51,113 bases of DNA from DATKOF01 sp035524795 (GTDB lineage Bacteria; Pseudomonadota; Gammaproteobacteria; Burkholderiales; SG8-41): the NCBI GenBank assembly GCA_035524795.1, contig DATKOF010000013.1, positions 1 through 51,113 of the forward strand. The letters run 5' to 3'. The notes under the pieces are model-generated. The model searched no databases. It was not told where the DNA came from and worked only from the letters and a program-made list of their open reading frames with translations. The first letter of the stretch is position 1; every line of letters starts with the position of its first letter. Of the stretch, positions 1 to 8,434 are shown piece after piece. The position numbers and the translations under genes are program-made.

Positions 1-638
1 ATCATCTTGCGATCGATGTAGAGGTCGTATTGCACCTTATTAGGTTTGGTGCTTTTGTTTTTTGACCGAACCTCCTGTCCTGCTTGCATTCGTCGCCACA
101 ACAATTCGCCCACGGTGCGGGCTTTGTTACCGGTACCGTTCACGTCCAGTTGCTGATGCAGGGCGCTGATGGCGGACTTGAGGGCGCCACTGTCGTCAGC
201 TTTTTTGTCGGTCTTGCGATTACTTTTGAAGCCGCGCCGCTGGTTGATGTGAAACAGGGCGCGGGCAAATTCTGCGGGAGTGAGTGGTTTATCGAGTCCC
301 TTGGCGCGCAGTTCGTAAGGATTGAGTCGTTCCAGTGCCTTGCGCGTAGCTTCATCGGTGGGAAAGAAGTGGTGTTTGAGCAGCAATGCCATCATGCGAT
401 GCTTGCGCTTGAGCAGGCGGTCGCGGCGGCGGCGCATGGCGCGCGCTGCGCGACGAGTTGCTGCCAATGATGTGCCAACTTCACCGGGGCGTGCTGGCTC
501 ACGGCCATTGCTGAAAATACGGACACCTGCGCGGATGACAGCGCAGGGGTTGTCGTGGGTATCCAACCGGATCATTGCCCAGCCAAGAGAAGTTGAGCCT
601 AGATCCAAAGCAAGCCGGTATCGCATTTTGGGCAGCAT
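1..638 (-). CDS. cas9: Cas9 endonuclease, N-terminal 212 codons (truncated by window edge)
   Basis: RNA-guided DNA endonuclease of a type II CRISPR system; only the N-terminus is inside the window. Seen: the RuvC-I motif ALDLGSTSLGWA with the catalytic Asp at residue 12, an arginine-rich bridge helix at about residues 58-85, the segment NPYELRAKGLD at 106-116, and FHINQRRGFKSNRK at 129-142. The last two are typical of compact proteobacterial Cas9 proteins, probably II-C. RuvC-II/III, HNH and the PAM-interacting domain would lie beyond base 1, so integrity cannot be judged. The ATG at 638 follows a GAAAGG ribosome binding site; an in-frame ATG at 626 lacks one. A tracrRNA-like gene diverges immediately upstream. 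cas1, cas2 and the repeat array are not in the window and presumably lie to the left. Confidence 0.93.
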   Translation of the reverse strand, partial: MLPKMRYRLALDLGSTSLGWAMIRLDTHDNPCAVIRAGVRIFSNGREPARPGEVGTSLAATRRAARAMRRRRDRLLKRKHRMMALLLKHHFFPTDEATRKALERLNPYELRAKGLDKPLTPAEFARALFHINQRRGFKSNRKTDKKADDSGALKSAISALHQQLDVNGTGNKARTVGELLWRRMQAGQEVRSKNKSTKPNKVQYDLYIDRKM

Positions 639-662
639 ATGTGGACGCCTTTCATTCAGGAA

Positions 663-691
663 TTGCACATAATTTTCTGCTGGATTACCAT
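663..691 (+). promoter_or_regulatory. Possible promoter of the tracrRNA-like gene
   Basis: TTGCAC (663-668) and TACCAT (686-691) are separated by exactly 17 bases and would start a transcript near 698. Both boxes match the sigma-70 consensus only partly (3 of 6 and 4 of 6), so the call rests mainly on spacing and on the terminated RNA downstream. Confidence 0.4.
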
Positions 692-697
692 ACGAGC

Positions 698-787
698 CAC
701 ATACCCGACTGAGATATGTGCTCTGGACGCTAACAAGCTGAAAGATGCACCAAATGCGAGGCCGCTACATGCGGCCTCTTTTATTTT
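698..787 (+). ncRNA. tracrRNA-like RNA divergent from cas9
   Basis: A stretch of about 90 nt with no convincing reading frame lies directly upstream of cas9 on the opposite strand and ends in an intrinsic terminator. Its 3' part, GCTAACAAGCTGAAAGATGC (728-747), resembles the region after the anti-repeat in the Neisseria meningitidis tracrRNA, which has a CTGAAAAGATG core (recalled, not searched). The 5' part, about 698-733, would be the anti-repeat. It contains a dyad, CACATA (698-703) with TATGTG (715-720), as expected if the CRISPR repeat is itself partly palindromic. The repeat sequence is outside the window, so pairing could not be tested. 5' end inferred from the weak promoter. Confidence 0.72.
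758..787 (+). terminator. Intrinsic terminator of the tracrRNA-like gene
   Basis: Perfect 8-bp stem GAGGCCGC / GCGGCCTC around the loop TACAT, followed by TTTTATTTT. Confidence 0.88.
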
Positions 788-871
788 GTGTCTAATTTGA
801 GTTTTCTTGGGTATAACAGTGGCATGAATTATCCCTTTCATCAAGAGGGCCATAGAAGCAAGGTCACCCGG

Positions 872-1264
872 ATGCATCCGAGGCCGAAAAAGCTCGCCTG
901 TCTATTCGCTTGCACTTGCCTTTGGTCAATCGCATTTGATGCATTTGCCGACAGTTATACCGCGCCGTCGGGCTATTTCCAGATCATCGGCTACAAGCTT
1001 CAGTTGGCGAACCGCAACGGCAAGACCGAAATCGCGGTCGCCGGCAGAATCGAGGCGCTGGCTGATTGCCGGGGCGCGGTGATGGTGTTCGATGTGCTCG
1101 ACAAGAAAGGCGACAGGGTCGGCACCTACAAGATCACGCACGGCGAATTCTTTCGCCACGACGGCTGGGAGCTGGGGCCGGGCACCTTCGCGCCGACCGG
1201 CGATGCGGCGAAGGCGATGGCTGCCGCTGATCACGTTGCGGTCCGCGAAGCGGACTGCAACTGA
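872..1264 (+). CDS. Small secreted protein of unknown function
   Basis: 130 residues. The start chosen is the ATG at 872, preceded by AAGGT. It gives a basic N-terminus (MHPRPKK), a hydrophobic core and a probable signal-peptidase site after AFADS, so the product should be periplasmic. An upstream in-frame ATG at 824 would bury this signal. The mature part is about 105 residues with two cysteines (in ALADCRGAV and the C-terminal EADCN) that could form a disulfide. It contains regular alternating hydrophobic stretches such as EIAVAGRIEAL, suggesting a small beta-rich domain. No family recognised. It stands alone between the CRISPR locus and a REP-like inverted repeat that separates it from the convergent methyltransferase gene. 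Confidence 0.7.
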   Translation: MHPRPKKLACLFACTCLWSIAFDAFADSYTAPSGYFQIIGYKLQLANRNGKTEIAVAGRIEALADCRGAVMVFDVLDKKGDRVGTYKITHGEFFRHDGWELGPGTFAPTGDAAKAMAAADHVAVREADCN

Positions 1265-1286
1265 ATTCGGACCCGTCTCAAAATCT

Positions 1287-1361
1287 CCCTCACCCCCACC
1301 CCTCTCCCGGCAGGAGAAGGCTTTTCACCTTCTCCCTCCGGGAGAAGGTCAGGGATGAGGG
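1287..1361. repeat. REP-like nested inverted repeat between convergent genes
   Basis: The outer arms CCCTCA / TGAGGG enclose CTCCCGG / CCGGGAG and an inner perfect stem GGAGAAGG / CCTTCTCC with a 7-base loop. This kind of ccctcaccc...gggtgaggg element is common between genes in Proteobacteria. Here it sits between two convergent genes and could act as a bidirectional terminator, although it lacks a T-tract. Confidence 0.75.
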
Positions 1362-1414
1362 AAATGCAATGCCATCGTTCAATTACCGGCGCTGAAACAG
1401 ACTCCGTAATTCGA

Positions 1415-2284
1415 TCAATTGCCGGCCGGATTGCGTGCGGTGATGAACCAGGTGCTCGACGGCGCCCACACGCCGTTTTCCCGGGCATAGACGGAGAGGG
1501 TATCGCGTAGCGCCGCAATCACTTCGGGCTTGAGTTTTTCGCCGTCGGCGCCGGCAAGGCGGATGATTTCGCCCGCCGGCCCGAGCGCCATCGCGAATTC
1601 GACCGCTTCGTCGAGATCGCGGCCGATGCAGATATCGGCGTCGAAGCGCTCGAACGTGATTCCGCTGAAGCCCGCCGCCTGCAGCATCGCGCTGACCATG
1701 TCGGCGCCGGCCATCGAGAACGGCCCCGGCCCGCAATGCACCTGGTTCGTTTCTTCATGCGATACCACCGGCACGATTTCCCGCACCCGCTGTTCGGCGT
1801 CGTGGAGCCACGGATTGTCCTCGCGCTGGCGCCAGACGATCTGCGTGAACACGCCGCCGGGCTTGAGCGCTCTGCGGATGTTGCGCATCGCGGCGCCCGG
1901 CAGCGTGAAGAACATCGTGCCGAAGCGGGCGAATGCATGGTCATACGGGCCGCGCAGATCGTCGGTCTGCACGTCGGCAGTGAAAAACGAGGCGTTGCGG
2001 ACGGCGGCTGCTTTTGCGTCGTGCTCGGCGGCGTGGATGAAATTTGCGGCGCAATCGACGCCGGTGGCGGTTCCCGCGGGGCCGACCGCAGCGGCGATCT
2101 TCAACGTGCTGTCGCCGAAGCCGCAGCCGATGTCGAGCACGCGCGCGCCGGCGGGATACAGACGCCGCGACAGCAGTTCATCGCTGTGCCCGGCGAGTCC
2201 GGCGATCAGCAGATGCCTGAAGCGCACGAACTTGTCGAACAGGACCGTGTTCCAGGCTTCGACGACGACATCATTGTCATTCAC
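1415..2284 (-). CDS. Class I SAM-dependent methyltransferase
   Basis: 289 residues. Methyltransferase motif I is clear in VLDIGCGFGDSTLKIA, followed by an acidic motif II region (GTATGVDCAANFI) and the post-I motif FFTADVQTD. The segment ALKPGGVFTQIVWR matches the usual motif III strand, so a Rossmann-fold methyltransferase (Methyltransf_25/11 type) is secure. The acceptor substrate is unknown. The GTG at 2284 is chosen because it follows a run of seven Gs acting as Shine-Dalgarno sequence and begins just before the conserved fold. The frame stays open upstream to 2410, but that part overlaps the divergent acyl-CoA synthetase leader and does not look like protein. The acyl-CoA synthetase gene diverges from it. 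Confidence 0.85.
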   Translation of the reverse strand: MNDNDVVVEAWNTVLFDKFVRFRHLLIAGLAGHSDELLSRRLYPAGARVLDIGCGFGDSTLKIAAAVGPAGTATGVDCAANFIHAAEHDAKAAAVRNASFFTADVQTDDLRGPYDHAFARFGTMFFTLPGAAMRNIRRALKPGGVFTQIVWRQREDNPWLHDAEQRVREIVPVVSHEETNQVHCGPGPFSMAGADMVSAMLQAAGFSGITFERFDADICIGRDLDEAVEFAMALGPAGEIIRLAGADGEKLKPEVIAALRDTLSVYARENGVWAPSSTWFITARNPAGN

Positions 2285-2469
2285 CGGTCTGCCCCCCCAC
2301 GCAATTTCGATCGCGATCGTTATTTTACGGCGATGGCCCCGATGTTGACGAATTCGGGGATTTGCCGCTGACGGTTTTTCCTTCATCCCGTAGCGGGAAG
2401 GGGGCGGCATTGCGCGGATTGCCGCGACTCAATAAACTGCCGGCCATAAAAATTCATCGGGAGGGGGGG

Positions 2470-4296
2470 ATGGTGCCCAGCGGCCTGGAAGGAGCGATTG
2501 CGCCTGAGGAAGCCGTCACGCTGGACGGCTTGCTGCGTGAACGCGTCGCGCGCACGCCGGATGCCGTCGCTTACCGCGATTTCAACCAGCAACACGCGAA
2601 CTGGCGCGACTATACTTGGGCGCACATCTACCATCACGCCGGGCGCTTCCAGGCCGCGCTCGAACGCGAAGGCCTGCAGCCCGGCGACCGCGTCGCGCTG
2701 ATGCTGCGCAATTCGCCGGAGTGGGTGGTCTACGATCAGGCCACGCTCGGCCTCGGCCTCGTCGTGGTGCCGCTGCACATGCAGGACGGCGCCGACAACG
2801 TCGCCTACATCCTGCGCGATGCCGGCTGCAAGGTGCTGCTGGTCGGCAGCCTGAAACACTGGCGCGCGCTGGAAAAGACCTGCGCCGGGGTCGAATCGCT
2901 GCAGCGCGTCGTCACGGTCGAGTCATTTCCAGAAGGCGAGGCGAGCGATGCGCGTGTGCGTGCGCTCGATCAATGGCTGCCGGACGGCGACGCGCCGGCG
3001 CAGCATCGCGCGCGCGACCCGCAGGCGCTGGCGACGATCATCTATACCTCGGGCACCACCGGCCGCCCGAAAGGCGTGATGCTGAGCCATCGCAACATTC
3101 TGACCAATGCCTGCGCCGGCCTGCGGGTGCTCGATCTGCATCCGAACGACGAACTGCTGTCGTTTCTGCCGCTGTCGCACGCGTTCGAGCGCACCTGCGG
3201 CTATTACCTGACGATGATGATGGGGATCACGGTCGCCTACGCGCGCTCGATCCAGCAACTGGGCGAGGACCTGCGCACGGTGCGGCCGACGGCGCTGATG
3301 TCGGTGCCGCGCGTCTACGAGATGGTTTACGCGGCGATCCGCTGCAAGCTCGAAGAGGGGCCGGCGTACCGGCGCCGATTGTTCGAGTTGGCGGTCAAGG
3401 TCGGCTACGCGCGTTTCGAGCATCGGCAGGGGCGCGCGCCGTGGCGGATTTCGTTTCTGCTGTGGCCGCTGCTCGACGCGCTGGTCGCGCGCAAGGTGCG
3501 CGCGCGGCTCGGTGGCCGGTTGCGCCACGCGTTCAGCGGCGGCGCCGCGCTGCCGCCGCGCATCGCGCGCATCTTCATCGGCTTCGGCATCAACATCATC
3601 CAGGGCTACGGCCTGACCGAGACCAGTCCGATCGCATGCGCCAACCACGTCGACGACAACGTGCCGGCGAGCATCGGCCTGCCGATTCCCGGCGTCGAAG
3701 TCAGGCTCGACGCCGGCGGCGCACTGCTGATCCGCGGGCCGAACATCATGCTCGGCTACTGGAACAATCCCGCCGCGACCGCCGCGGTGATCGACCGCGA
3801 TGGCTGGTTCAATTCCGGCGACATCGCGAAGATCGACGCGGCGGGGCACGTCTATATCACCGGCCGCCTCAAGGAAATCCTCGTCATGTCGAACGGCGAG
3901 AAGATCCCGCCGGGCGACATCGAAGCAGCGATCCTGCGCGATCCGCTGTTCAGCCAGGTGATGCTGGTCGGCGAGGGTAAGCCGTACCTCGCGCTGCTCG
4001 CGGTGCTCGACCGCGAGCAGTGGGGCAAAGCCGCGCGCGCCAAAAATCTGGGCGATGACCTGACGGCAAAGGCGGCCCACGCCGAACTGCTGACGCGAAT
4101 CGCGGCGCAGGTGAAGGAATTTCCGATTTACGGTCACGTGCGCCGCGTCACCGCGACGTTCGAACCGTGGACGATCGAGAGCGGCCTGCTGACGCCGACG
4201 CTGAAACTGCGCCGCACGCAGGTGCTGGAACATTATCGCGCCGAATTCGAAAAAATGTACGCGGGATTCGAAGTATGCAAGGACGCGCCCTTGTAA
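2470..4296 (+). CDS. Long-chain acyl-CoA synthetase (AMP-forming)
   Basis: 608 residues. It activates fatty acids to acyl-CoA via an acyl-adenylate. Seen: the phosphate-binding loop YTSGTTGRPKGVMLSHRN (about residues 193-210), the adenine-binding motif QGYGLTETSP, and the FACS signature region DGWFNSGDIAKID followed by GRLKEILVMSNGEKI, with the hinge and the C-terminal lid lysine region. Length and the long insertion between A-motifs fit the FadD15/FAA1-like eukaryote-type branch rather than E. coli FadD. The start ATG at 2470 is preceded by GGGAGGGGGG. A fadL-type porin gene lies 69 bp downstream on the same strand, so uptake and activation of long-chain fatty acids are probably coupled. Confidence 0.93.
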   Translation: MVPSGLEGAIAPEEAVTLDGLLRERVARTPDAVAYRDFNQQHANWRDYTWAHIYHHAGRFQAALEREGLQPGDRVALMLRNSPEWVVYDQATLGLGLVVVPLHMQDGADNVAYILRDAGCKVLLVGSLKHWRALEKTCAGVESLQRVVTVESFPEGEASDARVRALDQWLPDGDAPAQHRARDPQALATIIYTSGTTGRPKGVMLSHRNILTNACAGLRVLDLHPNDELLSFLPLSHAFERTCGYYLTMMMGITVAYARSIQQLGEDLRTVRPTALMSVPRVYEMVYAAIRCKLEEGPAYRRRLFELAVKVGYARFEHRQGRAPWRISFLLWPLLDALVARKVRARLGGRLRHAFSGGAALPPRIARIFIGFGINIIQGYGLTETSPIACANHVDDNVPASIGLPIPGVEVRLDAGGALLIRGPNIMLGYWNNPAATAAVIDRDGWFNSGDIAKIDAAGHVYITGRLKEILVMSNGEKIPPGDIEAAILRDPLFSQVMLVGEGKPYLALLAVLDREQWGKAARAKNLGDDLTAKAAHAELLTRIAAQVKEFPIYGHVRRVTATFEPWTIESGLLTPTLKLRRTQVLEHYRAEFEKMYAGFEVCKDAPL

Positions 4297-4365
4297 AAAA
4301 ATGCAGAGCCGGTAACATAGCCGCGTTTTTATCCAAGATCGGGATCAGGGTGGGGGTCCAAAAAA

Positions 4366-5661
4366 ATGAAAATCCGGAATATCTACAGGAAAATTGTCAT
4401 GATGTCCGCGCTGGCGGGCTGGGCCGGCGTCGCCGCGGCTTCTTCGTTTCAACTGATGGAGCAGAACGCGAGCGGGCTCGGCAACGCCTATGCCGGCCAG
4501 GCCGCCGCGGCGGAAAACGCCAGTACGATTTTCTACAACCCGGCCGGTATGGCGCAGCTGCCGGGCACACAGGTTTCGTTCGCGCTGAGCGGCATCGGCA
4601 CTTCGATCCAGTTCACCGACTCCGGCGCGTCACGCTCGCCGGCGCCGGGGTTGATCCCGCTTGGCGGCGACGGCAGCGACGCCGGAAGCTGGAGCGCGCT
4701 GCCCACCGGTTATCTGTCGTGGCAGGTCAACAACAGCGTCTGGCTCGGTCTCGGCATCACTTCGCCGTTCGGACTGAAGACGGAATATGACGCAAACTTC
4801 ATCGGCCGCTTCCAGTCGCAGACCGCCGAACTCAAGACTTATGACATCAATCCCGGCATCGCGTGGAAGATCAACGATACGGTAACGGTTGGCGCCGGCG
4901 TCAGCTATCAGCACGCCAAATTTGCGCTCGACCGTTCGGCGGTGACCGCATTCGTGCCGCCCGCCACTGTGTTTACGGGCAGCACGCATCTCGACACCAG
5001 CGACAGCGACTGGGGATGGAACGTCGGCGCGATGTTCAATTTTGGCCCAGCCACCCGCGTCGGCGTCTCCTATCGTTCTTCGATCGGCTATGACCTGTCC
5101 GGCACCGCGACGACCGGCGGCGTGCCGCTGGTCGGTACCATTGCGCCGCCGGTCACGGCCAGCATCCGCTTTCCCGATACTTATTCGGTCGGATTCACGC
5201 ACGCGTTCAATGATGAGTGGGAACTGCTCGGCGACTTTACCTACACGCGCTGGAGCACGATCAAGAACGTGCCGATCGTCACCACCGCAACTTCAGGGTT
5301 CGGTCCGGCCGGCACCACGCTCGATACCTTCAACTTCCAGTTCGACGATTCGTTCCGCATCGGACTCGGCGTCAACGACAAAATCAGCAAAGACTTTACG
5401 CTGAAGGCGGGCATCGCCTACGACCAATCGCCGGTGGACGATCAGTACCGGCTGGTCGCGTTGCCCGACAACAACCGCACCTGGCTTGCGCTCGGTGGCA
5501 AGTACGCGCTGTCGAAATCAACGACCGTCGATTTCGGCTACGCGCATCTGTTCGTCAAGGATGCCTCGATCAGCCAGACGCGCGCCGCGCAGGGCGCGGT
5601 CATCGGCACCTACAGCGATCACGTCGATATCGTCAGCGCGCAACTGACGTTCAGTTTCTGA
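4366..5661 (+). CDS. FadL-family outer membrane porin (copy 1)
   Basis: 431 residues. Outer membrane beta-barrel for passage of long-chain fatty acids or other hydrophobic compounds. Seen: a signal peptide ending at VAAASS, then the FadL N-terminal hatch signature FQLMEQNASGLGNAYAG followed by ENASTIFYNPAGMAQLPG; alternating barrel strands; and a C-terminal phenylalanine (LTFSF), the outer-membrane assembly signal. Length fits the family. Same strand as, and 69 bp after, the acyl-CoA synthetase gene. Its stop codon and that of the convergent ClpX-like gene share a perfect palindrome, CTGACGGCCGTCAG (5658-5671). A second, clearly homologous copy lies at 19328-20623. Confidence 0.93.
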   Translation: MKIRNIYRKIVMMSALAGWAGVAAASSFQLMEQNASGLGNAYAGQAAAAENASTIFYNPAGMAQLPGTQVSFALSGIGTSIQFTDSGASRSPAPGLIPLGGDGSDAGSWSALPTGYLSWQVNNSVWLGLGITSPFGLKTEYDANFIGRFQSQTAELKTYDINPGIAWKINDTVTVGAGVSYQHAKFALDRSAVTAFVPPATVFTGSTHLDTSDSDWGWNVGAMFNFGPATRVGVSYRSSIGYDLSGTATTGGVPLVGTIAPPVTASIRFPDTYSVGFTHAFNDEWELLGDFTYTRWSTIKNVPIVTTATSGFGPAGTTLDTFNFQFDDSFRIGLGVNDKISKDFTLKAGIAYDQSPVDDQYRLVALPDNNRTWLALGGKYALSKSTTVDFGYAHLFVKDASISQTRAAQGAVIGTYSDHVDIVSAQLTFSF

Positions 5662-5667
5662 CGGCCG

Positions 5668-6666
5668 TCAGTTCCTGATCAACGACGGTTCGCTGAACAG
5701 CGAGCTGACGACGACCCGGCGGATGTCCGGGTTGTCCGGAATCACGTAGAGGATCGGCGTGATCATTTCCTCGAAGATTCCGCGCAGGCTGCGCGCACCG
5801 GTCTTGTACTCGAGCGCCAGTTCCGCGATCTGCTCGAATACCTTCGGATCGACGCTCAACTCGACCCCTTCGTTGCTGAAGATTTCCCGGAACTGATTGT
5901 AGATCGAGTCCTTCGGCTCGGTCAGGATCCGCGTCAGCATGCTGCGGGTCAGGTCCTGAAAGCGGGCGATGACCGGCAGCCGGCCGGTGAATTCCGGAAT
6001 CAGGCCGAACTGGAACAGGTCGGTGGGCTTCACGCGCGTGTTGAGCCGCTCCAGGATTTCCGGATTGTCGTCGCCGGTGGCGGAAATGAACCCGTAGCTG
6101 TGGCTTTTCGCCATGATGTCCTCGAGACCGACGAACGCGCCGCCGCAGATGAACAGGATGTCGGTGGTGTCGAGATACTGCGCGCTTTCCAGCTTGACCG
6201 GCGAACCTTCCATGATCTTCAGCAGCGCGTGCTGCACGCTTTCGCCCGATGCGCCGCGCGGCTGGCCGTCGCCCGCCCTCAGCTTGTCGATTTCGTCGAT
6301 GAACACGATGCCGCGCCGGGCGCGGCCGATATCGCCGCCCGCCCTGTCGAGCAGGCGCTGCAGGATGGCTTCGATTTCCTCATTGACATAGCGGGTCTGT
6401 GCCAGCGAAGTGGCGTCGGCGGTCATGAACGGTACGTCGAGAACCCGCGACAGCGTTTCACAAAGCAGCGTCTTGCCGGTGCCGGAAGGGCCGATCAGCA
6501 GCACGTTGCTTTTGGCGATCCGCGCGACGTCCTGCCGGGATTTTTCGATTTTGCGGTAGTGCGAATAGACGGCGACCGCCAGGATCTTCTTCGCCTCGTC
6601 CTGGCCGATCACATACTGATCCAGGTAGTGGACGATGGAACTCGGTTTTATTTTTCCGTCGAGCAA
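5668..6666 (-). CDS. Diverged ClpX-like AAA+ ATPase lacking the zinc domain
   Basis: 332 residues against about 420 for ClpX. The ATPase core is intact: Walker A GPSGTGKT, Walker B IVFIDEIDK, the arginine-finger region EFTGRLP and sensor 2 GARSLRGIFEE. Several ClpX hallmarks are changed. The N-terminal zinc-binding adaptor domain is absent, and a stop codon 22 bases upstream excludes a longer form. The pore-1 loop GYVG reads RYVN. The RKH loop is deleted (VKLESAQYLDTTDILF follows the Walker B domain). The ClpP-docking IGF loop reads YGF (HSYGFIS). The start is TTG at 6666, with CCGGGG as a weak ribosome binding site. Probably a ClpX paralogue with its own substrate or without ClpP; the housekeeping clpX would be elsewhere. 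No partner gene adjacent. Confidence 0.88.
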   Translation of the reverse strand: MLDGKIKPSSIVHYLDQYVIGQDEAKKILAVAVYSHYRKIEKSRQDVARIAKSNVLLIGPSGTGKTLLCETLSRVLDVPFMTADATSLAQTRYVNEEIEAILQRLLDRAGGDIGRARRGIVFIDEIDKLRAGDGQPRGASGESVQHALLKIMEGSPVKLESAQYLDTTDILFICGGAFVGLEDIMAKSHSYGFISATGDDNPEILERLNTRVKPTDLFQFGLIPEFTGRLPVIARFQDLTRSMLTRILTEPKDSIYNQFREIFSNEGVELSVDPKVFEQIAELALEYKTGARSLRGIFEEMITPILYVIPDNPDIRRVVVSSLFSEPSLIRN

Positions 6667-6752
6667 TGCGGTACCCCGGTTGGTTTTTTATTATCCATTA
6701 TTTTCGGGTTGGCGGCGAAACCGTTGCGGCCGCAATATGCCTCCGGCAGGTG

Positions 6753-7607
6753 TTACAGCGCGTTGATTGGAATCCTGATGTAACGTACACCGTTGTCTTC
6801 CGGCGTACCGAATTCTCCCGCGCGCAGGTTGACCTGCAACGAGGGCAGCAGCAGTTGCGGCGCCGGTTTGCCGCGGTCGCGCTGACTGCGTTCGGCAACA
6901 TAGTCCGATTCCGCAACCTGGTCGTTGATCAGGATGTTCTTTTCGCGCTGTTCCGCAACGGTGCTCTCCCAGGCCGGGCCGCGCCCTTCGGGCGGGTAGT
7001 CGTGACAGGTAAACACGCGCGTGCTGTCCGGTAGCGCGAGCAGGCGCCGGATCGAACGGTACATTGCATGTGCGTTGCCGCCTGGAAAGTCGGTGCGCGC
7101 GGTACCGTAGTCGGGCATGAACAGCGTGTCGCCGACGAATACCGCGTCGCCGATGTGATAGCTGATGCAGGCCGGCGTGTGTCCCGGCGTCTCGATTACC
7201 GTCGCGGCCAGCGCGCCGATTCTGAAGATTTCACCGTCGGCGAACAGCCGGTCGAACTGCGAGCCGTCGAGCGGCGTGTCGTGCACGGTGTTGAAAATCG
7301 GCACCCAGTGGCGGAGTACAGTGGTGACCTTCGCGCCGATGCCGGTCATGCCGCCGAGTATTTGCTTCAGGTAAGCGGCAGCTGTCAAATGATCGGCATG
7401 GACGTGGGTGTCGAGAATCCATGCGACTTGGTAATCGTGCGCGCGCACGTGGGCGATCACGCGGTCGGCCGAATGCGTCGAGGTGCGTCCCCGCGCCGGG
7501 TCGTAATCGAGCACCGGATCGATGATCGCGCAGGCGCGCGTCGCGGGATCGGCGACCACATAGCTGATGGTCGCGGTGTGCGGATCGAAAAAGGGTTGTA
7601 CGTTCAT
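6753..7607 (-). CDS. Persulfide dioxygenase-like metallo-beta-lactamase-fold protein (ETHE1/Blh type)
   Basis: 284 residues. It probably oxidises glutathione persulfide to sulfite with a mononuclear iron. Seen: the beta-lactamase-fold metal motif DTHVHADHLT, the downstream metal-ligand segments IETPGHTPACISYHIGD and FVGDTLFMPDYG, and the C-terminal HDYPPEGR, all typical of the Blh/ETHE1 branch. The ATG at 7607 overlaps the stop of the TauE/SafE gene by four bases (ATGA), so translation is coupled. Last gene of the BigR-type operon with the exporter, the rhodanese and the regulator. The product sulfite would be removed by the exporter encoded just upstream. Confidence 0.9.
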   Translation of the reverse strand: MNVQPFFDPHTATISYVVADPATRACAIIDPVLDYDPARGRTSTHSADRVIAHVRAHDYQVAWILDTHVHADHLTAAAYLKQILGGMTGIGAKVTTVLRHWVPIFNTVHDTPLDGSQFDRLFADGEIFRIGALAATVIETPGHTPACISYHIGDAVFVGDTLFMPDYGTARTDFPGGNAHAMYRSIRRLLALPDSTRVFTCHDYPPEGRGPAWESTVAEQREKNILINDQVAESDYVAERSQRDRGKPAPQLLLPSLQVNLRAGEFGTPEDNGVRYIRIPINAL

Positions 7608-8434
7608 CGTATGTCTCGTGTTGCCAGAATGGGAATGATTTGCTCGATGGTAATCGCTGTCGCGACCGCCAGCGTCAGCCAGCCGAATATCCTTCGCAGC
7701 TGCCGTGCGTCGCAGCGGCGGTGCAACGTTGCGCCGAGCGCCATCCCGGTCAGCGTCAGCGCGAGCAGGCCGCCGAGCAGCGGCCAGTCGAGGGCAAACC
7801 CCGCGCGCAGATCGCCGCCGAAACCGGTCAGCGCGTTGATTGCGATCAACAGCAGCGAAGTGCCGACCGCTACCGGCATCGTCAATCCGAACAGGCAGAG
7901 CAGCGCCGGCACGATCAGAAAACCGCCGCCAGCGCCGACCAGCCCGGTCAACAATCCGATGCCGGCGCCGCCGGCGGCCAGCGCAGCGAAGTGCGGTGTC
8001 CCGGTCAGGTGCGGCATCAGCGGTCCCTTTTCGCAGGCGGCGGGATCGAGCATGAAGCGCGCCGATGCAAACATCAGCGCAGCGAGCAGCATCAGGATCA
8101 GGACATCCCTGCCGACCATGATGCCCGCAAACGCGAAGGAATCCGGCAGCGCGGGCAGCAGCCACGCGCGCGTGACATAGATCGCGATCAGCGATGCCGG
8201 CGCGAACAGCAGTGCGGCGCGCAGATCGGTCTGAGACTGTCGCTGGTAATGCAGAGCGCCGACGGCGGCAGTGATGCCGACAATCGCCAGCGAATAGCCG
8301 GTGGCCGCGATCGTCGGCACTTGCAGCAGGTAGATCAGGATCGGCACTGTCAGGATTGAGCCGCCGGCGCCGATCAGCCCGAGCGTTCCGCCCATAAGCA
8401 GCACCAGCAGATAGCCGATGATATGCAACATCAT
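7604..8434 (-). CDS. TauE/SafE-family sulfite/anion exporter
   Basis: 276 residues. Integral membrane protein with about eight hydrophobic segments. It has the duplicated glycine-rich family motif, GTLGLIGAGGSILTVPIL near the N-terminus and GLLTGLVGAGGGFLIVPALL near residue 160. Members export sulfite, sulfoacetate or related anions. Here the partner genes (persulfide dioxygenase, rhodanese) suggest sulfite or another sulfur oxyanion. The ATG at 8434 overlaps the rhodanese stop by four bases, and the gene overlaps the downstream dioxygenase start by another four, a fully coupled operon. Confidence 0.9.
   Translation of the reverse strand: MMLHIIGYLLVLLMGGTLGLIGAGGSILTVPILIYLLQVPTIAATGYSLAIVGITAAVGALHYQRQSQTDLRAALLFAPASLIAIYVTRAWLLPALPDSFAFAGIMVGRDVLILMLLAALMFASARFMLDPAACEKGPLMPHLTGTPHFAALAAGGAGIGLLTGLVGAGGGFLIVPALLCLFGLTMPVAVGTSLLLIAINALTGFGGDLRAGFALDWPLLGGLLALTLTGMALGATLHRRCDARQLRRIFGWLTLAVATAITIEQIIPILATRDIR

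Noticed and set aside
1..800. A CRISPR repeat-spacer array near cas9
   Set aside because: No repeated 30-40-base unit with spacers is visible in the window; the array must lie outside if it exists.
5658..5671. Palindrome CTGACGGCCGTCAG at the fadL / clpX-like junction as an operator
   Set aside because: It consists of the two convergent stop codons and their flanks; a protein-binding site at the 3' ends is unlikely.
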